Part shown: piece after piece, positions 55,172 to 64,000 of the stretch | Position numbering within the stretch: the first letter of the stretch is position 1 | Layout of the letters: each line of letters opens with the position of its first letter | DNA from: Methylomonas aurea | GTDB lineage: Bacteria; Pseudomonadota; Gammaproteobacteria; Methylococcales; Methylomonadaceae | Length of the DNA: 64,000 bases | Assembly (NCBI RefSeq): GCF_024505045.1 | Contig: NZ_JANIBM010000020.1 | Location: 1 to 64,000 of the forward strand | Direction of reading: 5' to 3' | The notes under the pieces: generated by a model | Databases searched by the model: none | Told to the model about the DNA's origin: nothing | What the model saw: only the letters and a program-made list of their open reading frames with translations | Translations under genes and position numbers: made by a program

Positions 55172-55951
55172 CTATTTCTCCCTGCGGAAATAACCGCTTT
55201 TTTCCATCAAATCGATACCGCATTCCAGTTGTCGAAACCATTCCAGAAACTCCATCACTGCCCGGCCCCGGTAGATCGGACCGTGCTGCGGTGCGATCAT
55301 GGCGATATCCAGTGCCGAAACCGCGTCGACCCATAACCGCGCCGCCTTGTTCGAACCCATGTAGCGGCGGTGGAAGGCGTCGATATAGGGCAGATGTGCC
55401 GCAAAGTCGTCGACGAATTCGTATTCGATCTCGGCCGGCAGCATCGCCGCCCCGATATCGCCGGTAAACAGGATTTTCGAAACCGGATCGTAGACGTTGA
55501 TCTGGCCTTCTGAATGCAGAAAATGCGCCGGCAGCAGTTGCAAAGTAAATCCGGGGGCAATCTCGCAGTCCATGCCGCAATCCGGCACACCGACGAATTG
55601 GGTCATGTCGGTAATACCGTAATGCGGCAGAAACCGCAGCCAGATACTGGAGACATAAATCGGCACCTGTATCAACTCAATCCAGGTGGCGAGGCCGCCG
55701 ACGATGTCCGGATCTTGGTGAGCCAATACGATGGCTTTGATCCGGTCGGTCCGGATATGGTGCAACAGCTCGGTCAAGACGCTGGGCATGACGCCGAATC
55801 CGCCCGGATCAAGCAGTACGCCGTCGCCGTTATGCATGGCTAAAAACTGGTTGGAGCGGATGCCTTCTTCCTCGCCCGGCTCGCTCTCGTTCAATAGAAC
55901 GAATTTGTGCTGCTTGTCGTTGAATAAAACGATGTTTCTCATAAACGGCAT
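55172..55951 (-). CDS. ODP-type diiron metallo-beta-lactamase-fold protein (probable oxygen sensor)
   Basis: 259 residues of the metallo-beta-lactamase fold. The first metal motif reads H78-Q-D80-P-D82 (AHQDPDIVGG) instead of HxHxDH. Further ligands are likely in LLPAHFLHSEGQ, LFTGDIGAA and APQHGPIY. Acidic substitution in the first motif is typical of flavodiiron-like and ODP diiron proteins, which bind or reduce O2 or NO. No flavodoxin domain follows, so this is not a full NO reductase. It is 2 bp upstream of the GGDEF-EAL gene. Either of two ATGs (55951, 55942) may be used. Confidence 0.85.
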   Translation of the reverse strand: MPFMRNIVLFNDKQHKFVLLNESEPGEEEGIRSNQFLAMHNGDGVLLDPGGFGVMPSVLTELLHHIRTDRIKAIVLAHQDPDIVGGLATWIELIQVPIYVSSIWLRFLPHYGITDMTQFVGVPDCGMDCEIAPGFTLQLLPAHFLHSEGQINVYDPVSKILFTGDIGAAMLPAEIEYEFVDDFAAHLPYIDAFHRRYMGSNKAARLWVDAVSALDIAMIAPQHGPIYRGRAVMEFLEWFRQLECGIDLMEKSGYFRREK

Positions 55952-56766
55952 CTCTTAATTGTTCTTCTTGTTCCAGATGGACGGGGCAGGGACTTATACA
56001 CCAAAAGACCTAGTGCTTCAGGGGGAATTACGCTTAGTTTGAAATATATCGCAAGATTACCGGCGAAAATCATTCGCTATTTGGTGATTTTGCCGGGCTG
56101 TTCTCGGCAGAAGCGGGGCAACTCGGCTGTGGCTCTATGATGGAACAATAATGATTGGCGACTATTCGGGTTATACCCTAAGTCGCCGATATCCGCGGTC
56201 CTGGCATCGACGTGCCGAGAGTTGTTAGTTTTATGTGGTGCCTTCCTTTGAATCCGCGTCGCCACGCGGAACCATGGAGCTAAATTCGCGACGTTGCCAA
56301 TTCCCGGATGCCGCGCCGCGTAAACGGAGCGTTTGAGCGAATCCGCTTGTTGGGGCGGTGTAGGGTCGTACTGCGTTGACGAAGGGGGCGTTCCTTTCGT
56401 CAACCTCTCTCAACAGCTGCCGAGGGCGGAGAATATAGTATTTCCGGGTGTCATTTCATTTCGATACTTTTCTTTGAGGGTAGAGACAAAACAAACTAGC
56501 CGGTTAACCGAACTGCAAGCATTTTAGCCTCTGTCAGCCGAACGCTGGCTGCAGCGACATGAGGCAGGCGGTCTCGGCTATTCGGGCCGAGCCCCGACTT
56601 CTCCAGATTCGGCAACATGACGTTTTAACTCACCTAGTGCTGGCATTGACAAAGTAGGCGTATTTATCGGCGTTCCGGCAAAAACGTTCAATCATCAGAG
56701 GCCGAGTCAATAAATCGACTCTCGCGGCAGTGACAAATCACTAGGTAACTTAATATTGGCTAACTC
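55952..56766. other. gene-free region, about 815 bp
   Basis: The stretch between the ODP start and the glyA end holds no convincing gene. One minus-strand frame (56077-56403) is Arg/Pro/His-rich without similarity and without a good ribosome binding site. A short hairpin CTCGGC/GCCGAG (56572-56590) is present and the region is AT-richer than the genes. Part of it must contain the ODP promoter. A small RNA cannot be excluded. Confidence 0.5.
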
Positions 56767-58026
56767 TTACTCCGCCGAATAAACCGGAAATCTAGCACAC
56801 AACAAATGCACCTTCTCCCTCACCGCATCAATCACGCTCTCATCTTCGATGTTATCCATCACATCGCACATCAAATGCGCGACTTCGCGGACCTCGTCCT
56901 CTTTAAAGCCACGTGAGGTCGGGGCAGGGGTGCCGACGCGGATGCCGCTGGTGACGAACGGCGATTGCGGGTCGTTGGGTACCGCGTTTTTGTTGACGGT
57001 GATGTGGGCGCGGCCCAATGCGGCGTCGGCGGCTTTGCCGGTGATGCCTTTCGGGATGAGCGAAACCAGCATCAGATGGTTGTCGGTGCCGCCGGAGACC
57101 ACGTCGTAACCGCGCTTGATGAACACCTCGGCCATCGCTTGTGCGTTTTTGACGACTTGTTGCTGATAGGTTTTGAATTCCGGCGTCATCGCTTCTTTAA
57201 AGGCCACAGCTTTGGCGGCAATGACGTGCATTAGCGGGCCGCCCTGGATACCAGGGAAGATGTTGGAATTGATCTTTTTCTCCAGTTCCGGGTTGTGCTT
57301 GGCCAATATCAAGCCGCCGCGCGGGCCGCGGAGCGACTTGTGGGTGGTACTGGTGACGACGTCGGCGATCGGTACCGGATTGGGGTATAAACCGGCGGCG
57401 ACCAGACCGGCGACGTGGGCCATATCCACCACCAAATAGGCACCGACCTTGTCGGCGATGTCGCGGAAACGCTGCCAGTCCCAGATTCTGGAATAGGCGG
57501 AAAAGCCGGCGATGATCAATTTGGGTTTGTGTTCCACAGCCAGCGCTTCGACTTGCTCGTAATCGATTTCGCCGGTGTCTTTGTTCAAGCCGTATTGGAT
57601 GGCGTTATAGATTTTGCCGGAGAAGTTGGGTTTGGCGCCGTGAGTCAAGTGGCCGCCATCCGCCAGACTCAAGCCGAGGATGGTATCGCCGGGTTGAATC
57701 AACGACATGAATACCGCCATATTGGCTTGCGAACCGGAATGGGGTTGCACGTTGGCGTAGTCGGCGCCGAACAGTTCCTTGGCGCGGTCGATGGCCAATT
57801 GCTCGACGATGTCGACGTATTCACAGCCGCCGTAATAGCGTTTCTCCGGATAGCCTTCAGCGTATTTGTTGGTCAGCAAGGTGCCCTGCGCTTCCATTAC
57901 CCGCGGGCTGGCGTAGTTCTCCGAAGCGATCAGTTCGATATGGTCTTCCTGGCGTTGGCGTTCTTGTTCAATGGCCCGGAATAATTCGTCATCAAAACCG
58001 GCGATGGTCATTGACTGCTTAAACAT
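56767..58026 (-). CDS. glyA: serine hydroxymethyltransferase
   Basis: 419 residues, the normal length. The PLP lysine is in [13 protein letters not shown], with [11 protein letters not shown] and [13 protein letters not shown] elsewhere. It converts glycine and methylene-tetrahydrofolate to serine, the C1 entry step of the serine cycle. It is the last gene of the mtdA-gck-glyA operon, 24 bp after gck. Confidence 0.98.
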   Translation of the reverse strand: MFKQSMTIAGFDDELFRAIEQERQRQEDHIELIASENYASPRVMEAQGTLLTNKYAEGYPEKRYYGGCEYVDIVEQLAIDRAKELFGADYANVQPHSGSQANMAVFMSLIQPGDTILGLSLADGGHLTHGAKPNFSGKIYNAIQYGLNKDTGEIDYEQVEALAVEHKPKLIIAGFSAYSRIWDWQRFRDIADKVGAYLVVDMAHVAGLVAAGLYPNPVPIADVVTSTTHKSLRGPRGGLILAKHNPELEKKINSNIFPGIQGGPLMHVIAAKAVAFKEAMTPEFKTYQQQVVKNAQAMAEVFIKRGYDVVSGGTDNHLMLVSLIPKGITGKAADAALGRAHITVNKNAVPNDPQSPFVTSGIRVGTPAPTSRGFKEDEVREVAHLMCDVMDNIEDESVIDAVREKVHLLCARFPVYSAE

Positions 58027-58050
58027 GTTGGTCTCCTGGTAAGGTTCGGG

Positions 58051-59415
58051 TTATGCGTTGGGATGCAGCAGCAGAATTTGCAAGTCGGCAACGTTGGTGC
58101 CGGTCGCGCCGCATTTAATTAAATCGTTGGCGGCGTCCAGCGCCGGATAAGCGTTATTATCGTTCAGCATCGCCGTCGGGTCGATAGCCGCGGCGCGGAT
58201 GCGGGTAAGGCTGCCGCGGTCGACGATGGCGCCGGCGGCATCGGTCGGACCGTCGCGGCCGTCGCTGCCGGCGCTAAGAAAAGTCCACCCACAATGCAAG
58301 CCATAGGTCTCGGCCGCGATCGCGAATGCCAGGGCCAGTTCCTGATTGCGGCCGCCTTTGCCTGTGCCGCGCAGCGTCACAGTGGTTTCGCCGCCGGCGA
58401 TGATTGCGAGCGGTTGATGCAGATCGCGCGATATTGTCACTGCGTGTCGACACAACTGTTCGGCCACCAGCCGGGCCTCGCCGCTTAATTGTTTGCTGAA
58501 CAGTTCGGCGGCATAGCCGGAGGACTTGGCTGCAGCGACGGCTGCATCGACGCTCAATGCGTTGCTGCCAATCAAATCGTGGCCGGCATTTTCGAAAATT
58601 GGGTCGCCGGATTTAGGGGTTTCGGCATGCAGGCCGCGGCTGCCTGCCCGCAAATGGGTTTTCACGTTGTCCGGAAGCTGCGGCCATACCCGGTAAGCCT
58701 GCAGAATTTCAATCGCTTGGGCGAAAGTGGTGTCGTCCGGTACCGTGGGGCCGCTGGCAATCACGCTCAAGTCATCGTCCAACACATCCGATAATACCAA
58801 GGCATGCAGATCGGCGGTCGCGGTCAAACGCGCCAATCCGCCGCCTTTCAAGCGGGATAGATGTTTGCGGACGCAATTGATCTGGTTGATGTCGGCGCCG
58901 GAGGCCAGCAACAACTGGGTGGTGGCGAGTTTATCGGCCAGACTGACGCCGGCGACCGGGCAGGGTAGCAGCGCCGAACCGCCGCCGGAGACCAGCACCA
59001 GTACCAATTCGCCGGCTTGGACGGGCTTGAGGCGATTGATCAAGTTTTCCGCGGCTTGTAGGCCGGCCTGGTCGGGTAATGGGTGGCCGGCGCCGAAGAC
59101 CTGAATCTTGTTGACCGCGACGACGTTCTCGTAGTTGGTGATGGCGATACCGGGTGCTGCCAGCCAATTTTCGGGAATGACTTCAGTGGCCGCGTTGGCC
59201 ATGGCGCAAGCGGCTTTGCCGAAGCTCAGCAGATGAATTCGCCGCCACGTGCCGGAGCGGAGGTTATCGCCGCAGCCGATGGCGATCCCTGCGTCCGTTA
59301 AATGCAGATACTTTCTGACGCAGGCGTGGGGATCGGCAGCGGCCAAGCCGGCCTGAAACATGGCCTGCGCAGTTGCCCGCTCGGCGGATTCGGCGGCGAG
59401 GATCACGGCCGGCAA
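58051..59415 (-). CDS. gckA: glycerate 2-kinase (MOFRL family, serine cycle)
   Basis: 454 residues of the glycerate 2-kinase/TtuD family. SFGKAACAMANAA, AGHPLPDQAGLQAAE, LVSGGGSALLPCP and the C-terminal MOFRL block with TVTLRGTGKGGRNQELALAF and SAGSDGRDGPTDAAGA are present. It phosphorylates glycerate to 2-phosphoglycerate, linking the serine cycle to glycolysis intermediates. The annotated start is a TTG with AGG close upstream; a GTG at 59406 is an alternative. It lies 4 bp after mtdA. Confidence 0.92.
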   Translation of the reverse strand: MPAVILAAESAERATAQAMFQAGLAAADPHACVRKYLHLTDAGIAIGCGDNLRSGTWRRIHLLSFGKAACAMANAATEVIPENWLAAPGIAITNYENVVAVNKIQVFGAGHPLPDQAGLQAAENLINRLKPVQAGELVLVLVSGGGSALLPCPVAGVSLADKLATTQLLLASGADINQINCVRKHLSRLKGGGLARLTATADLHALVLSDVLDDDLSVIASGPTVPDDTTFAQAIEILQAYRVWPQLPDNVKTHLRAGSRGLHAETPKSGDPIFENAGHDLIGSNALSVDAAVAAAKSSGYAAELFSKQLSGEARLVAEQLCRHAVTISRDLHQPLAIIAGGETTVTLRGTGKGGRNQELALAFAIAAETYGLHCGWTFLSAGSDGRDGPTDAAGAIVDRGSLTRIRAAAIDPTAMLNDNNAYPALDAANDLIKCGATGTNVADLQILLLHPNA

Positions 59416-59419
59416 AGAC

Positions 59420-60277
59420 CTATGCCATTTCCTTGGCGAGCGCGAAAATGATTTCGGCGTCGAATACTTGCTTGTTGTCTTCGAAGAGTTTCGCGATACA
59501 GGCCCGATGCAGGGCCAGTTTCAAGGCGCCGAAGCCAATTGCCCCCCAGACGATCTTACCGTGCCGCTCCCGGCCCCTATCCATCACGTCGGTGCCGCCG
59601 ATACCGACCGGCGGTGTGGCATTGGCGTCTGCCAGTAACTGTAAGTGAGGGTTATCACGCCAATGCTCGGGTTTCAGCAATTCCACGCCGGCCGCTCCGG
59701 TCGCCAAAACGATGTTGGCGTCGGCGATCGCAGCGGCGCGACTATCGTAATCGCCGGCTTCCAGTGGAGTAATGTCGACGTCGAAGCGCTCTTTCATCGC
59801 GAAACAGGCTTTTTCGGCGTTGAAAATGTGGCGCGAGGTGATGCTGACCTGTGCGCCTTCAAGCGCCATCATCGCTGCGGCCCGCTGGCCGACCGGACCG
59901 GTACCGGCCAGTACCACGGCTTTTTTGCCGGCCAACGGCGCGCTGCCTGCCAGTTTGGCGACGGCAGCAGCAGCGGTGGTATTGCTACCGTTGCTGTCCA
60001 GCATTACCGAAACTTGAAAACCGGGAAAGAAATGTTTTTGTACCGCGGCCAGTAGGTTTTGGCCGGCCTCCATATTGCTGCCGCCGATAAATATCGCCGT
60101 ATTTTTCTTGTCCTTGGGTGCGCGGGTGAATATGGCGCCGTCGACCAAGGCGCCGACGTTATCCGGTGTCAGATTGCCATGGCCGATCACGTGGTCCGCG
60201 CCGCCGTCATAAGCCACTACGGTGTCGAATACGGAAGGGTGGGCATCGGTGTCGAATTGGAAGAGTAGTTTTTTCAT
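59420..60277 (-). CDS. mtdA: NADP-dependent methylene-H4MPT/H4F dehydrogenase MtdA
   Basis: 285 residues. KKLLFQFDTDAHPSVFDTVV and YDGGADHVIGHGNLTP open the family, and the Rossmann motif is VLAGTGPVGQRAAAMMA, with IGGTDVMDRGRERHG near the C-terminus. MtdA oxidises methylene-tetrahydrofolate or methylene-tetrahydromethanopterin in methylotrophs. Its place with gckA and glyA makes MtdA more likely than MtdB. The ATG at 60277 has AGGTAGG upstream; a perfect TATAAT lies about 56 bp upstream on the same strand. Confidence 0.93.
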   Translation of the reverse strand: MKKLLFQFDTDAHPSVFDTVVAYDGGADHVIGHGNLTPDNVGALVDGAIFTRAPKDKKNTAIFIGGSNMEAGQNLLAAVQKHFFPGFQVSVMLDSNGSNTTAAAAVAKLAGSAPLAGKKAVVLAGTGPVGQRAAAMMALEGAQVSITSRHIFNAEKACFAMKERFDVDITPLEAGDYDSRAAAIADANIVLATGAAGVELLKPEHWRDNPHLQLLADANATPPVGIGGTDVMDRGRERHGKIVWGAIGFGALKLALHRACIAKLFEDNKQVFDAEIIFALAKEMA

Positions 60278-60332
60278 TAACCTACCTGATAAAAGACGCT
60301 GAAATCCGCGACGCTGGGGATTGGGTGCCGGC

Positions 60333-60338
60333 ATTATA
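60333..60338 (-). promoter_or_regulatory. -10 element of the mtdA-gckA-glyA operon
   Basis: A perfect TATAAT reads on the minus strand about 56 bp before the mtdA ATG. No good -35 is seen at 16-18 bp, so an activator or other sigma factor may be needed. Confidence 0.5.
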
Positions 60339-60398
60339 CCGAAGTTTGTTTTGCCCGCTGCACAATCGGAACCGGCCGAATAAAGCCGGAATTAGAGA

Positions 60399-60456
60399 TT
60401 GTTAGAGCAAAAACTTTATGTCATATTGAAACGGCTAACCGCCCCGGCAGGGGCGG
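60399..60456 (+). promoter_or_regulatory. mdh promoter and 5'-UTR hairpin
   Basis: TTGTTA (60399-60404) and CATATT (60422-60427) are spaced by 17 bp. The predicted transcript begins near 60434 and directly contains a perfect 7-bp hairpin, CCGCCCC/GGGGCGG (60439-60456, 4-nt loop), about 20 bp before the GAGGAA ribosome binding site. The hairpin has no U-tract and may stabilise or regulate the message. Confidence 0.5.
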
Positions 60457-60486
60457 ATCAGTCCAATCTAAAGATGAGGAACCCAG

Positions 60487-61464
60487 ATGAAAACCCCCGT
60501 TGATATCGCTGTAACCGGAGCAGCTGGTCAGATTAGCTATTCCTTGCTGTTTCATTTGGCGGCGGGCGAGTTGTTGGGCTTGGACCAGCCGATCGTGTTG
60601 CGGTTATTGGAAATTCCGCCGGCGATGAAACAATTGCAAGGCGTGGTCATGGAATTGAACGACTGCGCTTTTCCTCTGTTGAACAAAGTCGTCATCACCG
60701 ACGATCCGAAGGTGGCGTTCGATAACGTGGATTACGCGTTTTTGGTTGGCGCCAAACCGCGCGGTCCTGGCATGTTGCGCAGCGATTTGCTGTTGGACAA
60801 CGCCCAGATTTTTATCAACCAAGGTAAGGCCTTGAATGAAGTGGCCAGCCGCAACGTCAAGGTTTTGGTTACCGGTAACCCGGCTAACACCAATGCGTTG
60901 ATTGCGATTCATAATGCGCCTGATCTGGCGCCGGAATGTTTCGCCGCGATGACGATGCTCGACCACAAGCGGGCCATCAGTCAGGTAGCGGAAAAATGCG
61001 GGGTATTGAGCCGCGACATCAAAAACATCACGGTGTGGGGCAACCATTCTTGCACCCAATATCCGGATTTGCACCACGCCAAAGTCAAAGGCATGGATGC
61101 CTTGTCTTTGGTTGAGCACGATTGGTTCGTTAACGAGTTCATTCCGACGGTGCAATACCGCGGCACCGAAATCATCAAAGTGCGCGGCCAATCCAGTGCG
61201 GCTTCGGCGGCACATGCCGCAATCGAGCACATGCGGCTGTGGGCGGAGGGCACCGATCCGGGGGATTGGGTCAGTATGGCCGTGGCTTCGGACGGCAGTT
61301 ACGGCATCGAAGAGGGACTGGTTTATTCGTTCCCGGTTCAAGTGATAGACGGCCAGATTAGAATCGTGAAAGGTCTGGATTTGAATGAATTCAGCCTGGA
61401 ACGCTTGCGCCTGAACGAGGTGGAGTTGAAGGAAGAAAGGCAGGCGATCAAGCACCTGCTGTAA
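60487..61464 (+). CDS. mdh: malate dehydrogenase
   Basis: 325 residues. The NAD-binding start is [17 protein letters not shown], with [29 protein letters not shown] (Arg and substrate loop region) and the active-site His in [11 protein letters not shown]. It interconverts malate and oxaloacetate, a step of both the serine and TCA cycles. It is divergent from the mtdA operon across about 209 bp, so the serine-cycle genes could be controlled together. GAGGAA precedes the ATG. Confidence 0.97.
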   Translation: MKTPVDIAVTGAAGQISYSLLFHLAAGELLGLDQPIVLRLLEIPPAMKQLQGVVMELNDCAFPLLNKVVITDDPKVAFDNVDYAFLVGAKPRGPGMLRSDLLLDNAQIFINQGKALNEVASRNVKVLVTGNPANTNALIAIHNAPDLAPECFAAMTMLDHKRAISQVAEKCGVLSRDIKNITVWGNHSCTQYPDLHHAKVKGMDALSLVEHDWFVNEFIPTVQYRGTEIIKVRGQSSAASAAHAAIEHMRLWAEGTDPGDWVSMAVASDGSYGIEEGLVYSFPVQVIDGQIRIVKGLDLNEFSLERLRLNEVELKEERQAIKHLL

Positions 61465-61529
61465 GCATTCGCACCGCCGGTCTCGTTCTCTTCAAGTCGA
61501 CACGAACCCCGTTTGCAAAACAGCGCTCC

Positions 61530-62291
61530 TTATTCATCCGCCAGACGAACGGCGATTTGCGCGCTCACACCAGGCAACGGGCAAACGCCGAAACCAGCCC
61601 GGTCCTCGAAGCCGGCGTCGTCGGCAAATACGATACGCAATTGGCCGGTCTGACGGTCGGGTAACCGATACCAAGGCATCAGGCCGGAGCTTTGCGCCGA
61701 CACCGGGCCGCTGGCGCCGAAGTCGAGTTTGCCGGCTTCGCTGCAATATTTCATCCGAGTACAGGCGTTGGCAATGAAATTCAGCCGTTTCCAGCCGCGC
61801 AGTTTTGCATGCCAGCGCGACTGGTCTTGGCGGAGATTTTCCAGGAAGGCCTGATATTGGCTTTGCGATAGTACCGATTCGACCTCGTAGGCAAAGGTGA
61901 TGGCTTGGCTGAAACTCCATTCCGCCGGAATACCGGCGTGCACCAACGTGTAGTTCAATTTGGCGTCGTGGTGGATCAGGCTGCGTTGCCGTAGCCATTT
62001 CAATAACTCGTCCCGGTCCGGCGCCGCCAATATCCGCTCTAATCCGGTAACCTGATCGCCGAATCCGGACGCGGCCGACAATAACTGCAGGTCGCGTTCG
62101 CCCAATACCGCGACCACGCTTTTGCCCAAGCTCTTTACAAAGCGCAGAACCTCCAGCGTTTGCTCATCGTCGCCCGCTAAATTACCGGCCAGCCAAATAC
62201 GGTCTGCGGCTGGGTTGAATCCGATTTGGCTAAGCAAACTTTGCAATGCCAGGTGGTTGCCGTTGATGCTGCCTATCGCATACAGAGCCAT
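61530..62291 (-). CDS. ApaH-family protein with lost metal-binding residues (probable pseudoenzyme)
   Basis: 253 residues, aligning along its whole length with diadenosine tetraphosphatase ApaH: LEVLRFVKSLG, VLGERDLQLL, VHAGIPAEWS, NACTRMKYC and PWYRLPDRQ. But the phosphoesterase motifs are changed. GDxHG reads GSING (Ser8, Asn10), GDLV-RG reads GNLAGDD (Asn37) and GNHD reads GERD (Glu65, Arg66). The late FGHW motif reads FADDA. Metal binding and Ap4A hydrolysis are therefore unlikely. The reading frame is intact and conserved otherwise, suggesting a retained regulatory or scaffolding role rather than a decaying gene. Confidence 0.85.
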   Translation of the reverse strand: MALYAIGSINGNHLALQSLLSQIGFNPAADRIWLAGNLAGDDEQTLEVLRFVKSLGKSVVAVLGERDLQLLSAASGFGDQVTGLERILAAPDRDELLKWLRQRSLIHHDAKLNYTLVHAGIPAEWSFSQAITFAYEVESVLSQSQYQAFLENLRQDQSRWHAKLRGWKRLNFIANACTRMKYCSEAGKLDFGASGPVSAQSSGLMPWYRLPDRQTGQLRIVFADDAGFEDRAGFGVCPLPGVSAQIAVRLADE

Positions 62292-62340
62292 TTGCCGAAT
62301 TCCGAATTAAGTATCTTGGGTCGGTTATTGGCGCCGGCCG

Positions 62341-63456
62341 TCAGCCGATGAAGCGCTCGGCCGGGACATGATCCATGGCGAAGGCTTCGGCGATGCCGGC
62401 GCAGCTGACTTGACCCTCTACCACGTTAAGGCCTTTCAACAGTGCCGGATTGTCGCGCAAGGCTTGTTGCCAACCTTTGTTTGCCAATTGCAGAACATAA
62501 GGCAGCGTAGCGTTGGTCAACGCCAGCGTCGAGGTGCGCGGCACGCCGCCCGGCATATTGGCGACGGCGTAATGGACGATGCCGTCGACCAAATAAATAG
62601 GCTCGGCGTGCGTGGTCGGGCGCGTGGTTTCGACGCAGCCGCCTTGGTCGACCGCAACGTCGATGATCACCGCGCCGGATTGCATCAGTTTCAGGTCTTC
62701 TCTACGAATTAGTTTCGGCGCTGCGGCACCGGTAACCAGCACGCCGCCGATTACCAGATCGGCCTCGGCGATTTGTTCCAGGATGGCGTGGCGGCTGGAG
62801 AACAACAGTTGCACGTTGGCCGGCAGAATGTCGGCGAGATGGCGCAGACGTTCCAGCGACAAATCCATCACCGTGACTTGGGCGCCCAGGCCGGCAGCCA
62901 TTTTGGCAGCCTGGGTACCGACCACGCCGCCGCCCAGAACCAATACTTTGGCCGGCAACACGCCCGGCACGCCGCCCAGCAACATGCCGCGGCCGCCGTA
63001 AAGTTTTTCCAGATAATGCGCGCCTTCCTGCACAGCCAGCCGACCTGCCACCTCCGACATCGGCGTCAGCAACGGCAATTCGCCGTTGGCCAGTTGTACC
63101 GTCTCATAGGCGATGCAGGTCGCTCCGGAGGCGAGATGGGCTTCGGTCAATTCCCGGTCGGCGGCGAAATGAAAAAAGGTGAATACGGTTTGCCCTGCAC
63201 GCAGCAGCGGCCACTCGGCTTTGATCGGTTCTTTGACCTTGACGATCATTTCCGCGGCGGCCCAAACCGTGGCGGCACTTTCGGCCACCTCGGCGCCGGC
63301 GGCACGGTATTGTTCGTCGCTGAAACCGGCACCGGTGCCGGCGCCGCTCTGTATTACCACGCTGTGTCCGGCGGCGACCAGCGCGGACACGCCGGACGGC
63401 ACCAGGGACACCCGGTTTTCGTTGGGTTTGATTTCCTTGGGAATACCGATTTTCAT
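62341..63456 (-). CDS. ald: alanine dehydrogenase
   Basis: 371 residues, the normal family length. [32 protein letters not shown], and the NAD-binding [20 protein letters not shown] are present, as is the active-site region [20 protein letters not shown]. It catalyses reversible reductive amination of pyruvate to alanine, an ammonium-assimilation route in methanotrophs. The ATG at 63456 has GAGGTG upstream; the longer frame to 63786 lacks similarity. Confidence 0.97.
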   Translation of the reverse strand: MKIGIPKEIKPNENRVSLVPSGVSALVAAGHSVVIQSGAGTGAGFSDEQYRAAGAEVAESAATVWAAAEMIVKVKEPIKAEWPLLRAGQTVFTFFHFAADRELTEAHLASGATCIAYETVQLANGELPLLTPMSEVAGRLAVQEGAHYLEKLYGGRGMLLGGVPGVLPAKVLVLGGGVVGTQAAKMAAGLGAQVTVMDLSLERLRHLADILPANVQLLFSSRHAILEQIAEADLVIGGVLVTGAAAPKLIRREDLKLMQSGAVIIDVAVDQGGCVETTRPTTHAEPIYLVDGIVHYAVANMPGGVPRTSTLALTNATLPYVLQLANKGWQQALRDNPALLKGLNVVEGQVSCAGIAEAFAMDHVPAERFIG

Positions 63457-63702
63457 GTTCACCTCATGTGTTACGTTGACCAACCTAATCTGGATGATAG
63501 CAATAATTGGACCGGAGCGAAGTCGCCGAGTTTCAGGAGCTTGCGTCGACCCTGTTTCGTGGTTGGATACGGATTGTCGGTGTTTTGTGTTGTTTTGGCG
63601 TAAAACCAGCGCTCGGGTTGGGCAAGTCTGGGGTTGATGAAGAGGCGAAAGGACGGAAAATTCGGCTAAGCTTAGCCGGTCAGCTTTTGTCGAGAGGAAC
63701 AC

Positions 63703-64000
63703 ATGAACCAAACCCAAAACATTCTGATCGGCCACTTGACCGAAGTGAGAGGCGACGGCATGGATGCGCGCATCATCGAAGAGCATTCGACCGCGGCGCC
63801 GATCATTCGGCTAGGCGACGAGGAAATCCTAGCCGGCCATATCGGCTCCTACGTGGTGATCCGACAGTCGCACATTGGGGTGCTGGCGTTGGTCTTCAAG
63901 ATGTGGGAGTGCGATCGCTTCGATAGCGCCGGCAACCGGTCTAGCGATCGGTTTATCGCCCTGATCCCGGTCGGCGAACTGAACGAGAACAATGTGTTCA
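63703..64000 (+). CDS. HerA-like ATPase, N-terminal part (gene runs off the window)
   Basis: The first 99 codons from an ATG at 63703 with AGAGGAAC upstream. The segment starts ILIGHLTEVRGDGMDARIIE and contains LAGHIGSYVVIRQ, the N-terminal HAS-barrel of HerA/DUF87 ATP-binding proteins. The ATPase domain lies beyond the window, so the call is provisional. Confidence 0.65.
   Translation, partial: MNQTQNILIGHLTEVRGDGMDARIIEEHSTAAPIIRLGDEEILAGHIGSYVVIRQSHIGVLALVFKMWECDRFDSAGNRSSDRFIALIPVGELNENNVF

Noticed and set aside
56077-56403. 108-aa minus-strand frame in the gap upstream of the ODP gene
   Set aside because: Composition rich in Arg, Pro and His, no clear translation signals; left as gene-free region.

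Overview
The window (G+C in the high fifties by eye) looks like a gammaproteobacterial methylotroph, most likely a type I methanotroph of the Methylomonas group. The main reason is the block at 56.8-61.5 kb: glyA, glycerate 2-kinase, mtdA and a divergent mdh, four serine-cycle/C1 enzymes side by side. The genus is an inference. FtsH-HflKC, MsrPQ, a Class I photolyase and several c-di-GMP proteins fit the same picture.

Layout. 0-0.7 kb: a partial unknown gene, a truncated phage-type integrase and tRNA-Ser(GGA), which look like an old integration site. 0.9-10.4 kb (+): a signalling operon with a stand-alone receiver, REC-PAS-GGDEF-EAL, an Oar-type TonB-dependent receptor, a YfiR-like periplasmic protein and a 1160-aa hybrid histidine kinase. 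10.455-18.834 kb: a very large CRISPR array, 116 repeats and 115 spacers by hand count. 19.0-29.3 kb (-): a complete type I-G (formerly I-U) cas locus (WYL regulator, cas7/csb1, cas5-6/csb2, cas3, cas8-like, cas4-cas1 fusion, cas2). An RHH antitoxin/MazF-type toxin pair sits in the middle of it on the other strand. 29.6-36 kb: a diheme peroxidase, a CBS-GAF-GGDEF-EAL protein, a GspE-like ATPase and small proteins. 36.0-44.3 kb (-): eleven co-directional genes that look like a photo-oxidative stress cluster: DUF523/DUF1722, lipocalin, photolyase, membrane protein, TIGR01777 epimerase, MsrQ, MsrP, fatty-acid hydroxylase family, short LOV photoreceptor, SRPBCC protein, membrane protein. 44.4-48.3 kb: ftsH-hflC-hflK. 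48.4-50.6 kb: a sigma-70 family factor divergent from a MerR/B12-binding (CarH/LitR) photoreceptor-regulator. 51.2-56 kb: nitrilase/GNAT pair and an ODP-type diiron protein with a GGDEF/EAL protein. 56.8-64 kb: serine-cycle genes, a catalytically degenerate ApaH, alanine dehydrogenase and the start of a HerA-like gene.

How it works together. The cas effector, adaptation genes, leader and array all read leftward, so the array's old end lies 27 bp from the convergent kinase operon, with no terminator visible between them. The CarH-like regulator keeps both AdoCbl-binding signatures. A TGTACA-type operator overlaps its own start codon, and five TGTACA palindromes lie within 129 bp inside the neighbouring sigma gene. 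Together with the LOV protein and photolyase cluster about 5 kb away, this suggests a light-response circuit that acts through an alternative sigma factor. That circuit, and the toxin-antitoxin module embedded in the I-G locus with its putative operator touching the cas4-cas1 start, are the two most interesting things in the window.
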